Part shown: one piece after another, positions 12,581 through 32,208 of the stretch
Layout of the letters: each line of letters begins with the position of its first letter
Position numbering within the stretch: the stretch's first letter is position 1
Assembly (NCBI GenBank): GCA_003117195.1
Contig: BDSI01000020.1
Location: 1,099,146-1,163,145 of the forward strand
DNA: 64,000 bases
Source: Eudorina sp. 2006-703-Eu-15
Taxonomy: Eukaryota; Chlorophyta; Chlorophyceae; Chlamydomonadales; Volvocaceae
Reading direction: 5' to 3'
Made by a program: the position numbers and the translations under genes
Notes under the pieces: generated by a model
The model's input: the letters and a program-made list of their open reading frames with translations, nothing else
What the model was told of the DNA's origin: nothing
The model's database searches: none

Positions 12581-15500
12581 CTGCATGGACCCCTGCAAGT
12601 ACCCACGAGGTGCAGACACCGGGTGCACATACACATGCGCACACCGCCTTCAAGGCATGAGGGCAGAACCATAGAGGGCAGAACCATAGAGGGCAGAACA
12701 CGCGTTCGGTGCATAAGGAGCTGCAGACATGGCCGCCCATTCCAGCACCACAACGGAGTCCTGGCCTGCTTGCTGCTACTCTCCGTCTGGTTGGGGTTCC
12801 GGGCTGGCTGCACTTCAGTTGTTACGCGAAAAGAAGCAGGATAAACAGCACATGAGGCGGACGTTGATCGCTGAGCAGCTGTGACACCGGGTGTGCGGAA
12901 TCATCCCGCTGCTATGGGGACGCAGAGAGACCCTGTGCCGGGTTGTGTCGTGCTGTCGTGGCGACCGCCGGGTTGCCGACCGACAGGAGCCGACCAAAGC
13001 TGTTGGCCAGCGGCGACCCGCCAGAAACGCGCACAGGAGCAGTCTTCTAATGCACCTCAAGTTTATGCAAATGATACGGTCCCAGGCAAGCCAAAATCGG
13101 TTCACAGCGAGGACCGCGCAGACGCTGCCAGTGACTGTGCCTACCTGCGCATGTGCCACATATTAAAATGCTTATGAAAGCAAATAAAGTCGCCCGATGC
13201 ATTTATGGGGAAGTCGCCCTTCCAGTATACTTCAACTTGAGTCTCCTCGTTTTGCCAGACGAAGCGTGCAAGAATTAAATTATCTGAAGCTCCTGAGGAC
13301 GCAAATTCTATGTTAGTGCGGGCAGCCCAAACAAACGTCTCTAGCCCGCCTATTAAGCGAACGAAATAAGAGGTAAGAATCCCGGATCAATGTGACTTAT
13401 TAACAATTACAAAGAAGTGAGATAATGGCGTCCAACGAAAATAGTTTGCATGACTTGGTATGATTGAGCTACAGGGAACTTGTACGGTTCATACAGCAAT
13501 TGTCTTAAAGAGATCAGTATGACAAAATACCTGATGTGTTAATGTAAAACAACTTCTGGTGTGCAGGCTCTTTTGCGAGGTCCTTTACAAAGTGCTAATG
13601 CGTCGTGACGTACATTCCTTCTCCAGGAGTAAGACTACGGGAGTAACCAAAGGAGTAAACTGTAGCGGTAGTTATTGATGCTAGTACTTTACAATATAAG
13701 TAATATGTGCGTGAACTCTGCCTGGGCAATGGTACTGGCCGTGGAGACTCAGTACATCCTGCGACCATGCAGCTTTATATCCAGAATTCCATGCATGACA
13801 CCATTTTATATCACGGCACAAATAACTTATCATTTGGGACCGATGAAACGCGCTGGGGTGAGCGGCGACCAACAGCTCACCTGGGCTCACAAAGTGCAGC
13901 GCGCCTGGGCTTGCTCGGCTTTGATATTATAAACATAATTATTTTAGGCATTTTTGGTTGGCCCCTATCTCATTCGATGGTGGCCATAAAGGAACCTGTT
14001 GCAGTGTCCGACAGTGTCCGACGACCCGGTCCGACCCTGTCCGACCACTGCGGCTGCTGTGTTTTAGTCTGCCGATCATTCACAGCGCGTCTGCTGCATG
14101 GCAGCCTATGAGGGAAAGCTATGCACGGCTATTCAAATAACATGTTTACACGTTCTGTTGTGCTTGGTTTCGTTATCGCACTTCGTCGCCGTGTGAGATC
14201 AATGAGATTAACTGTGACTATTGTTTTTATGAAATTATGAAATTTACTTTTCCGAGTTCTACTGAAGTTTTTTAAAAATTACCTGGGAACTCTTATGTAT
14301 GCGCAGCCAGGCGCAGCATTCGTTGCGCACACGAACATTAAATTGGGGCACCACAAAGAGTATATTGGGGCTGATATTACTATTTTGTACCTTTATATTT
14401 TGTGTGGTATTTGTTTTTAGGCTTTCTTGCCGTCGCCCTACGTCGCGTGCCCGTTTGCACCTTCGCTACCTTCCCTGCCCTCGCACCTCTCCTGCTTGGC
14501 GGGCACTCGCGGGCAACGACAAGATTGCTGCCACGAAAAATATTGTGTGGTTTAAGCGAAGCTGCTCACATGTGAACAGAATGGGTGAATAGGATTCAGA
14601 GACACGGTAAAAGAGCATGCCAAAGTCGGAGGAAAGACAGAGCAGCTGTAACGACGGCGAGTTAATGACCGAAACGTAACGATTTTACGACGTGTCCAAA
14701 CGCTGTGCGTTACAGCAGCAAGAGAAGGGGCATGTCGGGACGTGTATTCGAAGCAAGGTATGCCGGAGTTGAAATAATCCTTGCCCCGTCATGATTATCC
14801 AATCTCGGTGTGTTCACAGGTAGCCAGTAGGTTGGTTACCATTCGCACTGCTAGGCCAAATCACCGCAACGCACCTGGGCAGACCTACGGCAATGTATTC
14901 ATGTGGGCAGGAATGGGCTGGCGACGTTTCTTCTGGAAGCATGCAACCTCAGTCGTCGCTTTCTATGAACCCGCGGTCACAGCGCACGTTTCGTACGGCG
15001 GAATCTTTGAGAGAGCGTTGTACGGATGATCACTGCCGCTGGTGGGATGGTGCAGGGAACCATGTGCCTATTGCGCGTTGAACTTCTTGCACCTTGCGCC
15101 GGAGCTCGTGCATGTGTTTGGCTAGGAGGTCGGCAATGCCACTTCATATTAGCAGCAGCGCAGGGTATTAAACGTCACTTCCAACTGTAAGAATTTATGT
15201 TGCACAAGAGTCCTGCGTCGCAGCCACCCCACGTTATGTTGCACAAGTGTCCCGCGTAGCAACCATCGCACGAAATCATTACACAGTCCCAGCTGGATGC
15301 ACCCTAAAACACACAAGTCGTCACACAATTCTGTCCACCAAAGTCGTCGATGGCCCAAGACCACAGAATCGAACGGTCAATCCCACGGCCAGGTAGGGGC
15401 GTTGGTCATATTTTGTGGACTCAACATGGCACACGTCTAGCTGATACCGTCATGTTCGCCCATGTTCATTAAGCTCGGTCGCATGCCTCAGCCGCAGGCG

Positions 15501-15776
15501 CCCGTCCCGTTGCGGCAGCGTTAGCACTGCGGTATCAAAAAACAGAAAAATGTGCTCAACGACGTGGTGCTCGAAGGAAAAAGACCTCCGACAGCACCAC
15601 ATTGAATCATCTCCGCAAACCCCCAACCGTTACGCGCGGCATGTCCCCAATGACGTCACATCTGAAATACATTCCCGAACTAGTCCGTTACCCAGGCGAA
15701 CCTCCGGCCGTGCACGGCTACATGTTTCGTCCTGGCCTGGAAGCGGGCCTCGTTCATGCGGCGATGTAGGAAATGC
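12581..15776. other. No gene recognised; presumed 5' part of the metalloprotease and intergenic DNA
   Basis: The 5' end of the minus-strand metalloprotease must begin here, because its first resolved exon starts in phase 1 at 12580, but I find no convincing signal-peptide exon. A 15-bp unit (TAGAGGGCAGAACCA-like) is repeated about three times near 12658-12700. An imperfect pair of about 35-bp repeats (TTATGTTGCACAAG...) lies near 15190-15270. From 13180 to 14400 the DNA is AT-richer and without supported exons. The right end should hold the 3' UTR of the RBM39-like gene. Confidence 0.5.
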
Positions 15777-18700
15777 TCAGCACTTGAAATGCGCGTTGTA
15801 CGGCGCAAGGAACTGGAACTCGACTCCAAGTTGCCGCCCCGCAAACCATCGCCCGTTCATGGCCGCCTGCGCCGCTGACGCGGCCTCCACGCTCGCGCAC
15901 TTGAGGTACACGCAGCCCTGCACATTGGTTGAAGGGGGCAAGGGGCAGCAGCACACACGCCGCCGGAACGGACCCTCAAGATTACGCCTTAACATGGAAG
16001 CCGTGATCACCCACTCCGCCCAGCAACATGCCACAGCCGTTGCCAGGTCGGCAAGAGTGTACCCCTGGTTCCATGGGCAAATCGATGCATGCAAAAGGAG
16101 AACATCGCCCGGCCCCGCGAATGTGTGCCCTTGCCTACAACAAGAGCCGTGATGTGCAGGAGCCTTAGGCCGATGGATGCTCCTGAGACAAGGGCTCAAA
16201 TCCGTGAAGACGCAAAGACCTGCGTGGGGCAGTTGTGCCTGCGTGCTTTGCACAGCGGGCGATCGCCTTACACCTGCAAATGGCGCCGGCGTATATACCA
16301 TGAACCTGCACGTAACGAGCTCTCGTTGTTCACAACCGTGTTCATCCGTTCGGTATGCTTTGTGACACTGGGTACTTCGGGGCTGCTCGTCCGTTTCCGC
16401 TGCTGTCATGATGGGTTAAGTGACCTGCGAAAGAAAGACATCACCACTCCCCAGACTTAAACCCCGGACCATGCCACACCCCGCTTTCCACGATTTCGCG
16501 AAGCAAACCACCTGCGGACAAGCGCCAGCCCAGCGGGGGCCTTAAAGCATTCGGAGACTTGGCATCGCAGGCTTGGCATCAAGCATTTCCCGCCCGAGAG
16601 ACATTCACACGCGGAAGGCGCAACAAGCCCCAGGTCAACAACCCAAGTAATTCCGACGACCATGCTTGGTTCTGTTCTGCCGGAAACTGTTCGTACTTAC
16701 CTGCCCTACCCGGCTGTCAATGCCAGGAACCGCATACCTGACCCTGAGCGGATCCGCAGCATGCGGATGCGCCCGAGTTTGGGCGCTGATGCTCGGTGGC
16801 AGCAAGCATCCCGGCAGCAGCAGCAACGGCACTGCGTGTGATTGCGCATGACGCAACAAATTCAGCTGCATCCAGACTTCCAGTGTCAAGAGGCTGGTAA
16901 AAGCCCCAAGAGTCGTTTCTTAGGGCCCTATCTGCCGGGGTGATGCGCAAAATCTGCGTGTACGACTAACGGTTGTGAGGTTTCCTTGTTGAAGAGCTTT
17001 CCGAGGGCCGAGCTTTTGTCCAGGCGGCGCAACTGGAGGGGGCCTTTCCAATCGCTTGTTGATAAGATGATCTCGGGCGACCCAGACTTCTCTTCTCCAT
17101 CTGGTATCCACACCCACCTTGCTGGCCTTGTCCACGTAGATATGAACTACGGGACCGTACTTCGAACACTCCTCCTGGACGTCCTGCGCAATCTCCTCAG
17201 CCCAGCCTTGTCCCATCTCGTCCTGCGCAGCCGCCGGGTCGAACATGTTCTTGATCAGGAGGCACGGCGTTGGAATGGGAGATGCCGGCCCTAAGAGACT
17301 TTGGATGAGCCCCAAACTCGGATCCAGCTTGGGCCCCGCTGGAGCGACCGCCGGGACAGCCGCGGGCGGCATGCCAGGCACCGCGATGCCCGGAAGCGCG
17401 GGCGCCACGGGCTGAAGCCCCGCAGATGACGCGAGACGGGCCATCAGCGCCTGCCGCCTGTCCGAGGTGAGCTTCAAACCGCCACGAGCCTCCTCCTCGT
17501 CCAGCTCGCCTGCGCGAGTATAGAGCCGCGAGAACACCACAACGTCACAAAATGGAAAGTATTACAACCATAATGACGCGAGAAAGATGTAACCGTGCTG
17601 CTACGTTATCGTCCCGGCTCCAAGAGGTCCACGCAATACTGGCTGTAAGACGCACCCACCACAGACACACACTCAGTTATCTTTTACACACACACACCCT
17701 CGCGCGCGCCCCGTCGGTCAGTGACCAATATGCACACTCACCGATTCCGGAGTTGTAGGCCTGTTCCTGCGCCGGGGGGGCAGCCCCGGGTGCAGCCGCT
17801 GGTGCCCCGCTGGGGACGGCCAGCCCGGGCACGGCCGCGCCGGGCATTGCCAATCCAAACCGGCTCGCCAGCTCTGGTGGAAGAGACAGCGGCACGCCGC
17901 CTGTGGCCAAGCCTGGCGGGCCAGGCAGCTGCAACCCCGCCCCAGCGAGGGCGCCACCCGGCAAGACAGTCGGAGGCAGCGGCAGGGCACCTGCGGGAGC
18001 GGCTGCAGGCGCGGTCGGCGCTGGGGAGACCGACGACACGGACACCTTCAGTGCAGACCCGGCCACGACACGCCCGTTCCAGTGCTCCACAGCCTTGGTC
18101 GCGTCCAACACATTCGCGTAGGTGATGTAGCCGTACCCCTACGGGACAGACAGACACGCAGTAGAGGGGCTCCAATATTTGGATGGGTGCTTGCGCACAT
18201 CGGGATGCCTGAAGTCCGTCGCGTCGACTCGTGCATCTAACAAAGTCAGCAGAGTTGGCATCACGGCATGCAACCCGAACACCCATTTTCGCTGTCCGAT
18301 ACTTCGTTGTGCAAGAACCTATTGTCCAAGGCACGATGAGCCCAGAGTATGCCATGTGTCGATCCGCCCTGACGCGGTGATATTGGGGGAGTGGAAACAC
18401 ATGCTTTGACAGGATACTTTAGGTTCATAGGTTCAGTACCTGCTTGAACATGCCAAACTTGCCACGCAGGTCGGTAAATTTGGGCTACGCGACACCATCG
18501 GACAAGGCTCAATGCAACCCCCAGCAGGATATCAACATCCACTGCAAGACCGTCAATAGAGACCCTCATTCCTGTTCGGCGTAGCATGTATGGTTGCAAT
18601 GACCTCAATCCGAGCTGCAGCCCGCTCCGGACCGCGCCCAAAAGCATCAAATGGCCCCTTGGGCGCTGCTCACCTGCGAGCGACCGGTGGCGTCGCGCAC

Positions 18701-20138
18701 CAGCTGCACAGAGTCGATCTGACCGAAAGGCGCAAAGAGCTGCTGCACGTCCGCCTCGCCGATCGCCGCGTTAAGGTTCGCAACGTATAGCTTGCAGGGC
18801 CCGACCGGGAGCGCGTCATTGGGCCCCGTGACGCCCGCGGCCCCAAGCAGTGTGGCGGCCTTCAGCTGGCTCTGCTTCGCCTGCTGCTGCGCCTCCTGCA
18901 AACGTAAGGCACCGTAGGAACGAGGACAATGGTGTTGGTGAATGCAAGCACTTGTCGGTTAGACGATGCACCTAGCATGCGCGCAAGTAATCTACATTTT
19001 TAAGAGCTTGGCAGTATTGTTTCCCTGTTGTCCCTACCCTGCGCCGCGCCCTTATGCACTTACCCATGCCAGGTTCTTTTCGTGCTCGGAGCTCTTGACC
19101 ATAATGGCCTGGCCCATAAACACCGTGCCAGTGAGCGCCACGGCCGCGATCACCTCCTCCACCTTACTGAACTCGATGTACGCGAAGCCCTTGCTGCGCT
19201 TCGTCGTTTTATCCGTAATGAGCTTGATGTCCACAACCTTGCCCACCTACTCGCACGGGCAGGCGAGAACAGGCGCACAGCATTAGAACCTCTCCAGCAA
19301 GGCCCGGCAGCGGCTGCGGGGCACAACCCCTCGACGTAAGACCAACGACAAATATGACATATGGCATGTCCAATGATCTTTGACCTTCAACCATGCACGT
19401 CGCATGCACGTCGCACCTTGGAGAAGAGCTGATAAATGTCGCGCTCATCTGCCTTCAGGTTCAGATTGTATGCGAACGCTGTTCGCGTTGAGCGCTCCAT
19501 CTCACGCAGTTCCTGTGAACATAAAAGCTTCCATGATGACGTTGAATGGACACGCACCCTGCCTGCCTGCGGATACATACCTTCTCTGCTTCCCGCGCAG
19601 CGCGCACCTCCGGTGGAGTCCGTTCCCGCTCGCGTCTGCAAAAGGCATATTCATTTGACGCCTCATATTTCGAATGAGCAATTACTGGAGCGCGGTGAAG
19701 CTGACGATGTAACACTGCAACGAACCCCTAAAGCACCTGCGTGAGAAAAGCGGACACGTACCTTTTTTCAAAGGTTGGGTCGCTTCGCCTGCCGCGGTTA
19801 TCGAAGTCCCGCCGAGGCTCACGATCGTTATCTCGCCGGTCTCGCAGGTCCCTGCTGCGGTCCCGGTCCCTGCGGTCCCGGTCATCTCGTCTGTCACGGT
19901 CATCTCGCCGGTCTCGGTCGTCTCTTTCACGCCGACGGTCGCGGCTCCGGCTCCTGCTCCGCCGCCTCTCACGGTCCTTTTCGCGGTCTTTGTCCCGGTC
20001 TTTGCCTGAGCGCTCACGGCTTTCGTGCCTTTCTTTTCGTTGATCATCTGAACCATTTACTGGAGCAGTAGCTGGTCCAGGTGCAGCCGCTGGCTCCTCA
20101 AGCTGACGCTCCAAATAGTCCCAGTCCGCATCTCCCAT
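15777..20138 (-). CDS. RBM39/CAPER-like splicing factor (RS domain, RRM1, RRM2, UHM)
   Basis: Nuclear SR-related protein that couples U2AF-type splice-site recognition to spliceosome assembly (family knowledge). Eight exons on the minus strand: 20138-19762, 19635-19581, 19512-19417, 19246-19064, 18895-18674, 18138-17742, 17509-17118 and 15917-15777; phases agree and give 620 residues. It begins MGDADWDYLERQLEEP, followed by an Arg/Asp/Ser-rich RS region (about 30-110). RRM1 (about 153-230) shows AFAYNLNL and KGFAYIEF. RRM2 (about 271-345) shows KLYVANLN and GYGYITYA, split by an intron. A Pro/Ala/Gly-rich linker follows. The C-terminal RRM3 shows VYLKC and GRWFAGR: the R-W-F motif marks a U2AF-homology motif that binds ULM tryptophans. 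The last intron is 1.2 kb, long for this gene. No frame breaks. The start is the first ATG of the RS exon. Confidence 0.92.
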
Positions 20139-20738
20139 GGTCTTATCGTTACCTTATGTGCTGCTAAATACTACTGAACAGTTATATAGCTTGGTTGTCA
20201 AGTTTAACACTCAAGCTTCTCGTTGAATAGAGTGTGCCCGCGTGACAAAGTTGCAATATTGGTATAGTACGGTCTCTACCAACGAAAGTTTCCGAAGTCT
20301 TCATAACAAACATTGGGGAGAAGTACACTTACAGGTGTTGCAGTTTGCGCGAACGAGGTTCGCCGTATATTACCATAACCACCACCGTACCAACGACCTG
20401 CTTCACCTTAGCGCCGAGTGCCCGAATTACCGGCCCAATTCAAACGCGCCACATTACAAACGGGCTTTGCTGTTTCGTTCATCCTCAACGGACTTGACAC
20501 CTTGTCAACGCCGCCTGACCCTCACACAAACGCCACAGCTGTACCGAATCCCGCCCAGAGCCTTCCCTCCAAACCTCCACCATCAGCACTTGGGACAGCC
20601 TCCTGCATGACCATACGCACCTCACCGTGTCGCACCCCGCACCTCAGGCTTTTGTTGTAACCGTTACAAGGTCCTGGACCCTTAGTCCCAGACTTGCGCT
20701 CTACCGCATGTGCAATGAGCCGACCACCCCACACGCCG
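20139..20738. other. Intergenic gap between the RBM39-like gene and CDKE
   Basis: About 600 bp between the start codon of the RBM39-like gene (20138, minus) and the stop codon of the CDKE gene (20739, minus). It should hold the promoter and 5' UTR of the former and the 3' UTR of the latter. I see no exon. The part nearest 20140-20300 is AT-richer, as expected near a promoter. Confidence 0.6.
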
Positions 20739-27621
<6,883 letters not shown>

Positions 27622-28404
27622 AGGGCAGTTCGCCCTTTCAACAAAGTGCGTGCGTTGCCCCCAATGACCTAAATACCGTGTCCATGTACGTGGTATTTAT
27701 GAATGATATCATACGTAGGATAGTTGGACAGCATTCAAGCGAGCAGTCCGTTGACGTTGGAATTAACAGTCACGGTAAAATCCCGACAAGAACCTTTTTC
27801 ACAGTATGGTATATAAAGAATGTAAAATATAAGTTGTAGCATTCAAGGATATAAGATGACAAAAATCAAAGATACAAGCAAACGGTTGCAGCAACGACAG
27901 TCATGCAAGGAAAAACACAGCGCGCGATCACATTACGAACATGTGTGACAATTTTTGCATGAGATATATACAATTTGCAAAGTAAGGCATGGCACGTCCT
28001 TCCACATCGACAATTTCCATCTCACGCCTGGCATGCTGCGCCGACGACAGCGTCGACCAAGGCTCATGCCGCATCCGCCTCCCCGCCAGCGCTTGGGCAG
28101 CGGCTGGCATTGCTTACCACAAGCCAGTCATGGTCAGCGTGCCCTGCGGTGAGTCTCCGCCAACCTCGTGGCCCACCACCGGCGACGTCTCTGGCACGCG
28201 CCTGGTCGCACATGCGATTTCGCCTACCAGCCCTGACCTATGCACAGTCCACAGTCCACCGACACTCCGACCCCTTCTAGCCGGTCGTCACACACCTACC
28301 AGAGAACACCCCAGATCGCGAATCCATGCCATCCATCCCTTTGACCGCACGCAGACGGCTTCACCCAGCCCTGGCGCTTCCTATGCGTTGCCGCCCTTCC
28401 ATTC
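27622..28404. promoter_or_regulatory. Divergent intergenic region (CDKE / unknown plus-strand gene)
   Basis: This lies between the CDKE start codon (27621, minus) and the proposed start of the plus-strand gene at 28405, so it should contain both promoters. The part from 27660 to 27960 is clearly AT-richer than the flanks. I can name no specific binding site. An open frame from 27989 on the plus strand runs into 28480 but shows no protein-like features. Confidence 0.45.
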
Positions 28405-28547
28405 GTGGACGACGTTTCTTTCGACGTCTCACACGGTTATGAGCAACGACAACTTTTGGAGCCGTCTCCGGCTGCGCTGACACCACCAACAAGGAGAACA
28501 CCAATAACAACAACATCGCAGCCACCACAACCGCTCAAACAGCACCC

Positions 28548-28583
<36 letters not shown>

Positions 28584-29118
28584 CACGACACCTTCCCAGG
28601 GACGTGCCTGCGTATCTGTGGCGCTTGGGGTGGTGGATCCCTCCGTCGTGGTGCCGCCGCCGGGGGCCTCACCCGCTGAGCTGCGGAGCCTGATGGCCGA
28701 TCCCGCAAAGCCCCCCACGGCCTCCGTAGCGGCCTGTCGGGGACCGGCCGTCGCAGCCGCGGCTGAGGCGCGGGTAGGTGGCAGGGACCGCACATGCTGT
28801 TGTCGCCGAGTTACGAATGACAGAGACGGTAACTCGGTCCTGTGCGACGGGCGGTTATGACATGGCGGTTGGTGATTGGTGCTTTGGCGGGGCGGGGTGG
28901 GGCTGTGCGGCGACACATGGCCTGGCCCGTGTGAGCCCCGACCCGACCTGACCTGACCTGCGGCCCCCTCTCTCTCTCTCCCCCTCTCTCTCCCCTTCCC
29001 TCTCTCTCTCTCCCCCTCTCTCTCCCCCCCTCTCTCTCTCCCCCCCTCTCTCTCTCTCCCCCTCTCTCTCCCCTTCCCTCTCTCTCTCCCCCTTCTCTCT
29101 CTCCCCCCTCTCTCCCCC

Positions 29119-29186
<68 letters not shown>

Positions 29187-30684
29187 TCTCTCCCCTTCCC
29201 TCTCATGCCATCCGACTCTCATACGGGCTCCCGCTGCATACGGGCTTCATCTCCCCGCCCTCTCGCTTTCCCTGCCTTCCCCCCGGGCCCCGCCACGTCG
29301 CCTTCCACCCGGGCCCCGCCCTGCCTTCCTCCCCCGCAGCTGCGGGTCGCCCCGGGCCAGGAGCACCTGGCGGGCCCCCGCATGGCCTTCAAGCTGCACC
29401 AGGCGCTCGTGTTGCCCGGCTGCTGGCTGCGCCTGTCGGTGAGGCGGGGAGGCGGCGGGGGGGGGATGCAGCTGGTGTGGGACCCCGCGGGTGGGCGGGG
29501 CGGCGGGGTGGCAGCTCCCGGATATGTCGGCGGGATCAACAAGGGCAGTACGGGCCCCACGCGTGGCAATGCGTGATTTTGGGGGCACTTGGCACCTGAG
29601 GGGGCGGGATCTAGGTGTTGGGTCAAGGGCGGGGCCGGGGCGGGGCGCCCAGGGACGGGGGATAGGTCCTGGTCCTGAGGACGCTCAGGCCAAGGGGGGC
29701 GAAAGGGGCTACCTAGGATCAACGAAACCGCGAAACGGTCTGCAGACAAGTATCGCACGGGGACAAAAAAGGGAGCCGATGGCGGCGGACGCAGCCAACC
29801 CGTTCCGCGGCTGGTGAAACCGGGGTGATCAAGTGCCCCGCCCGGGGACGAACGCTCCCGACCTGCAGGCCTCAAGCTACGTGGAGGTGGTGTCGGTGCT
29901 GCCGGAGCTGCCGTACCCCGACCAGCCCGTGCGCATCGTGCCATCCACACGGCTCATCCTGGTGGGCCGGATCGGCGAGCCGTACTCAGAGCTACAGCCA
30001 CTGGTCACTGAAGGACCTCAGCTACAGCCATCAACGTCGCGAGACGCGACGGGTTCGGGGGGCGCGGGGGAATCGGCATCCTGCCCCAGGGGCCGACGGG
30101 CCGGGCCGGCTGCGGCGTCGGCTTCGCCGTCGCCGTCGGCGCTGAGGGGGCCGCCAGGCACCACCCCAAGGGCCTCGGCCGCCCGTCGGAAGGCCAACCC
30201 GGCGGCGAGGGGCAGCGACCGGACAGCCGGGGAGCTGCCGCAGCCGTCTGAGAAGCAAACGGCGCCGGGAGGGCGTGCTGAGGCGGGAGAGTCGTCAGCG
30301 CCGCAGGCGCGCGAAGTGGAGACGGCATCTGGGGCGGGGACCGGCCGGGGCTCCGCAGCTGCGGATGTGACAGGGGCATCGACGAAGGCGGGGGCAGCAG
30401 CTGGGGACCCCAGGTCGGAGCCAGCCACCCCGAACGGCGGCGCCGGCGAGCCTGGAGACGCACCTGCCGCATCAGGCGGCAAGTCACGCAAACCCAAGTC
30501 GAATGCCCAGCCGGAGTCGGAAACCGACCGGCAGAGCGAGCCGTCGAAGCCCTCGTCGAAGGCCAAGTCAAAGTCGACGCCAAAGTCAAAGTCGGGGGAT
30601 GGCAAGCGCTCTTCGAAGGGGGGCGGCATCACGGCCACGGCGTCGCTGTACGATGCGTTGCTCGGATTGGACGAGGAGGACTGA
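28405..30684 (+). CDS. Unknown protein, polyQ N-terminus and Lys/Ser-rich acidic-ended tail
   Basis: Proposed exons 28405-28773, 29340-29438 and 29869-30684, all phase 0, giving 427 residues. Exon 1 begins MDDVSFDVSHGYEQ and contains an 11-Gln run encoded by a CAG repeat, then a moderately conserved-looking Pro/Ala part. Exon 2 (33 residues) and the start of exon 3 form the only globular-looking segment (AFKLHQALVLPGCWLRLS, then SYVEVVSVLPELPYPDQPVR and LILVGRIGEP). The rest is Ala/Gly/Ser/Pro-rich, then Lys/Ser-rich (KSKSTPKSKS), ending SLYDALLGLDEED. That end looks like a short acidic interaction motif. I do not recognise the family. A nuclear, chromatin- or transcription-related role would fit the composition, but that is only inference. 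The start codon is the least certain part. Confidence 0.6.
28549..28582 (+). repeat. (CAG)n coding microsatellite
   Basis: About eleven CAG codons inside exon 1 of the unknown plus-strand gene, encoding polyglutamine. Confidence 0.93.
28968..29206. repeat. (CT)n / CCCTCTCTCT simple repeat, intronic
   Basis: About 240 bp of CTCTCTCC-type repeat ending in a pure CT run (about 29126-29182). It lies in the first intron (28774-29339) of the unknown plus-strand gene. Confidence 0.95.
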
Positions 30685-32208
30685 CTGATGCGAGGCCGGG
30701 AAGCGTTGGGCGCTGGCGAAGTAAGGTTCTGTGACCTCTTCGCAGCGCTGTTGGGGCCTCATGGTGACCCGTGGGTCCGACTGCAGGTTCTTGGTCATTG
30801 GATTTTGTTGGTTTGCGCTAATATTAATCTGTCGTCCTCGCACATTTGACCTTTCAGTCGGCTTGTTCGGTTTTGCGGAGATGGAATTCCACAGGAAGAG
30901 ATGGTCGGCACGGGGGGGCGTTTCGTTTGCCGGGCCCGCGCGTAGTCATCGACGGATGGACAAGCGAGGATGGCACTGCACGGAGCCCTGTACGAATATC
31001 TGTACGGAGACTTGTACGGCACTGCACGGAGCCCTGTGCGAGGACCGTTGCAGAGAGTGACGTCCGGGCCGTCATGACCCGCGGGGAGCGGGTCAGCTAT
31101 ATATACATCGGGTGCTCAGAACAGCCAGGGCTGTCCACGGGGGAGAGCGGCTCGGGGTTGCAAGTCGATCTGTTCCCACAGCAAGCTTGCTTGCGGCTAG
31201 GCAGTAGGCACGTCTAGGAGCAGTGATGGCGCAGCTGCGTTTTGCAGCTAAGGCCGGCCTGGAACCCCCACATACGCCACCTACCACTGCTAATGCCGCG
31301 CAGTGCAGTCGCCACAGGCCCACGCCGGATGTGCGCTGAAGGTGTACAGCGTACACAGCCCTAAACAGCGAGCCGCCACAGCGTCGCTTATGTCCCGAGG
31401 CCCAACGCAAGGTGGCGGAGGGTCCGAACGGGGAGCGCGATCAGTTCGAAGAGGGCGAGCCGTCCATTATTACCACAGCCTCTCGGTCAATGCCCCATAT
31501 CGTATCGCACGGTATCCCCAGGCCCGGGTTTGCTAGGGGTTGCTCCCACTGCTGTCGTGGCCCCGCTGTTACTGTCATTGCCAGCTGGTTACGGTGTCCT
31601 CTCGGTACCTTCCTTGAAAGTGAACTTGGATGTGGAGCTTTGTGCTGGTAGATGTTGGGCCACATCCGTGCTGGTCTGCCCCGGTCGGTGCCTTGTAGTT
31701 ATTTGATCCTGCCATGTCGCAAACTACTCGTGTAGTCGTAGCATGGCATCCCGTGCGATGCATGTTACGCACCGCCGTACCTCGCTTCTAAAAATCTGCG
31801 GATGCACGTTACGATTGTACCGAAGTCGTACGTTTGATACAATCGTCCGTGGATTGGACTGGGCAAACTTTATTATTTATCTGCATAAGGTGTATCTTTG
31901 CAACACCTGGACACTGCAACGCAGGCTTCCCTGATTGTTGTTCATAACCTTCGTTGTGATGATGGTTGAAGGTGTCCTATAGCATCATATGAAACCGCGA
32001 CATAAACCCTTAGACAGGGCCCGGAAGCCTATCCACACTGTAACGGTAGTACTACTACTACTACTATAACCTTCGATTTAGTCCAATCGCCGTGATTGTC
32101 CTGCGTTCTGGCATCTAGGAAACCTTCAACCACTTATTGCAAAACACGGCGGTGCCATAGAGTAATATCCCGCAAGGACGTGAGCATATTCCGGAGGTCG
32201 CTGCAACC
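30685..32208. other. Intergenic, no gene recognised
   Basis: 1.5 kb between two plus-strand genes. A duplicated segment with GCACTGCACGGAGCCCTGT occurs at about 30971 and 31018. AT content rises from about 31740 towards the ankyrin-type gene, as expected for its promoter. A short ACTACTACTACTACTA run is near 32048. I see no supported exon. Confidence 0.55.

Noticed and set aside
12600..13160. Signal-peptide exon for the metalloprotease
   Set aside because: Several minus-strand ATGs exist, but none gives a hydrophobic leader with a phase 1 donor, so no start was assigned.
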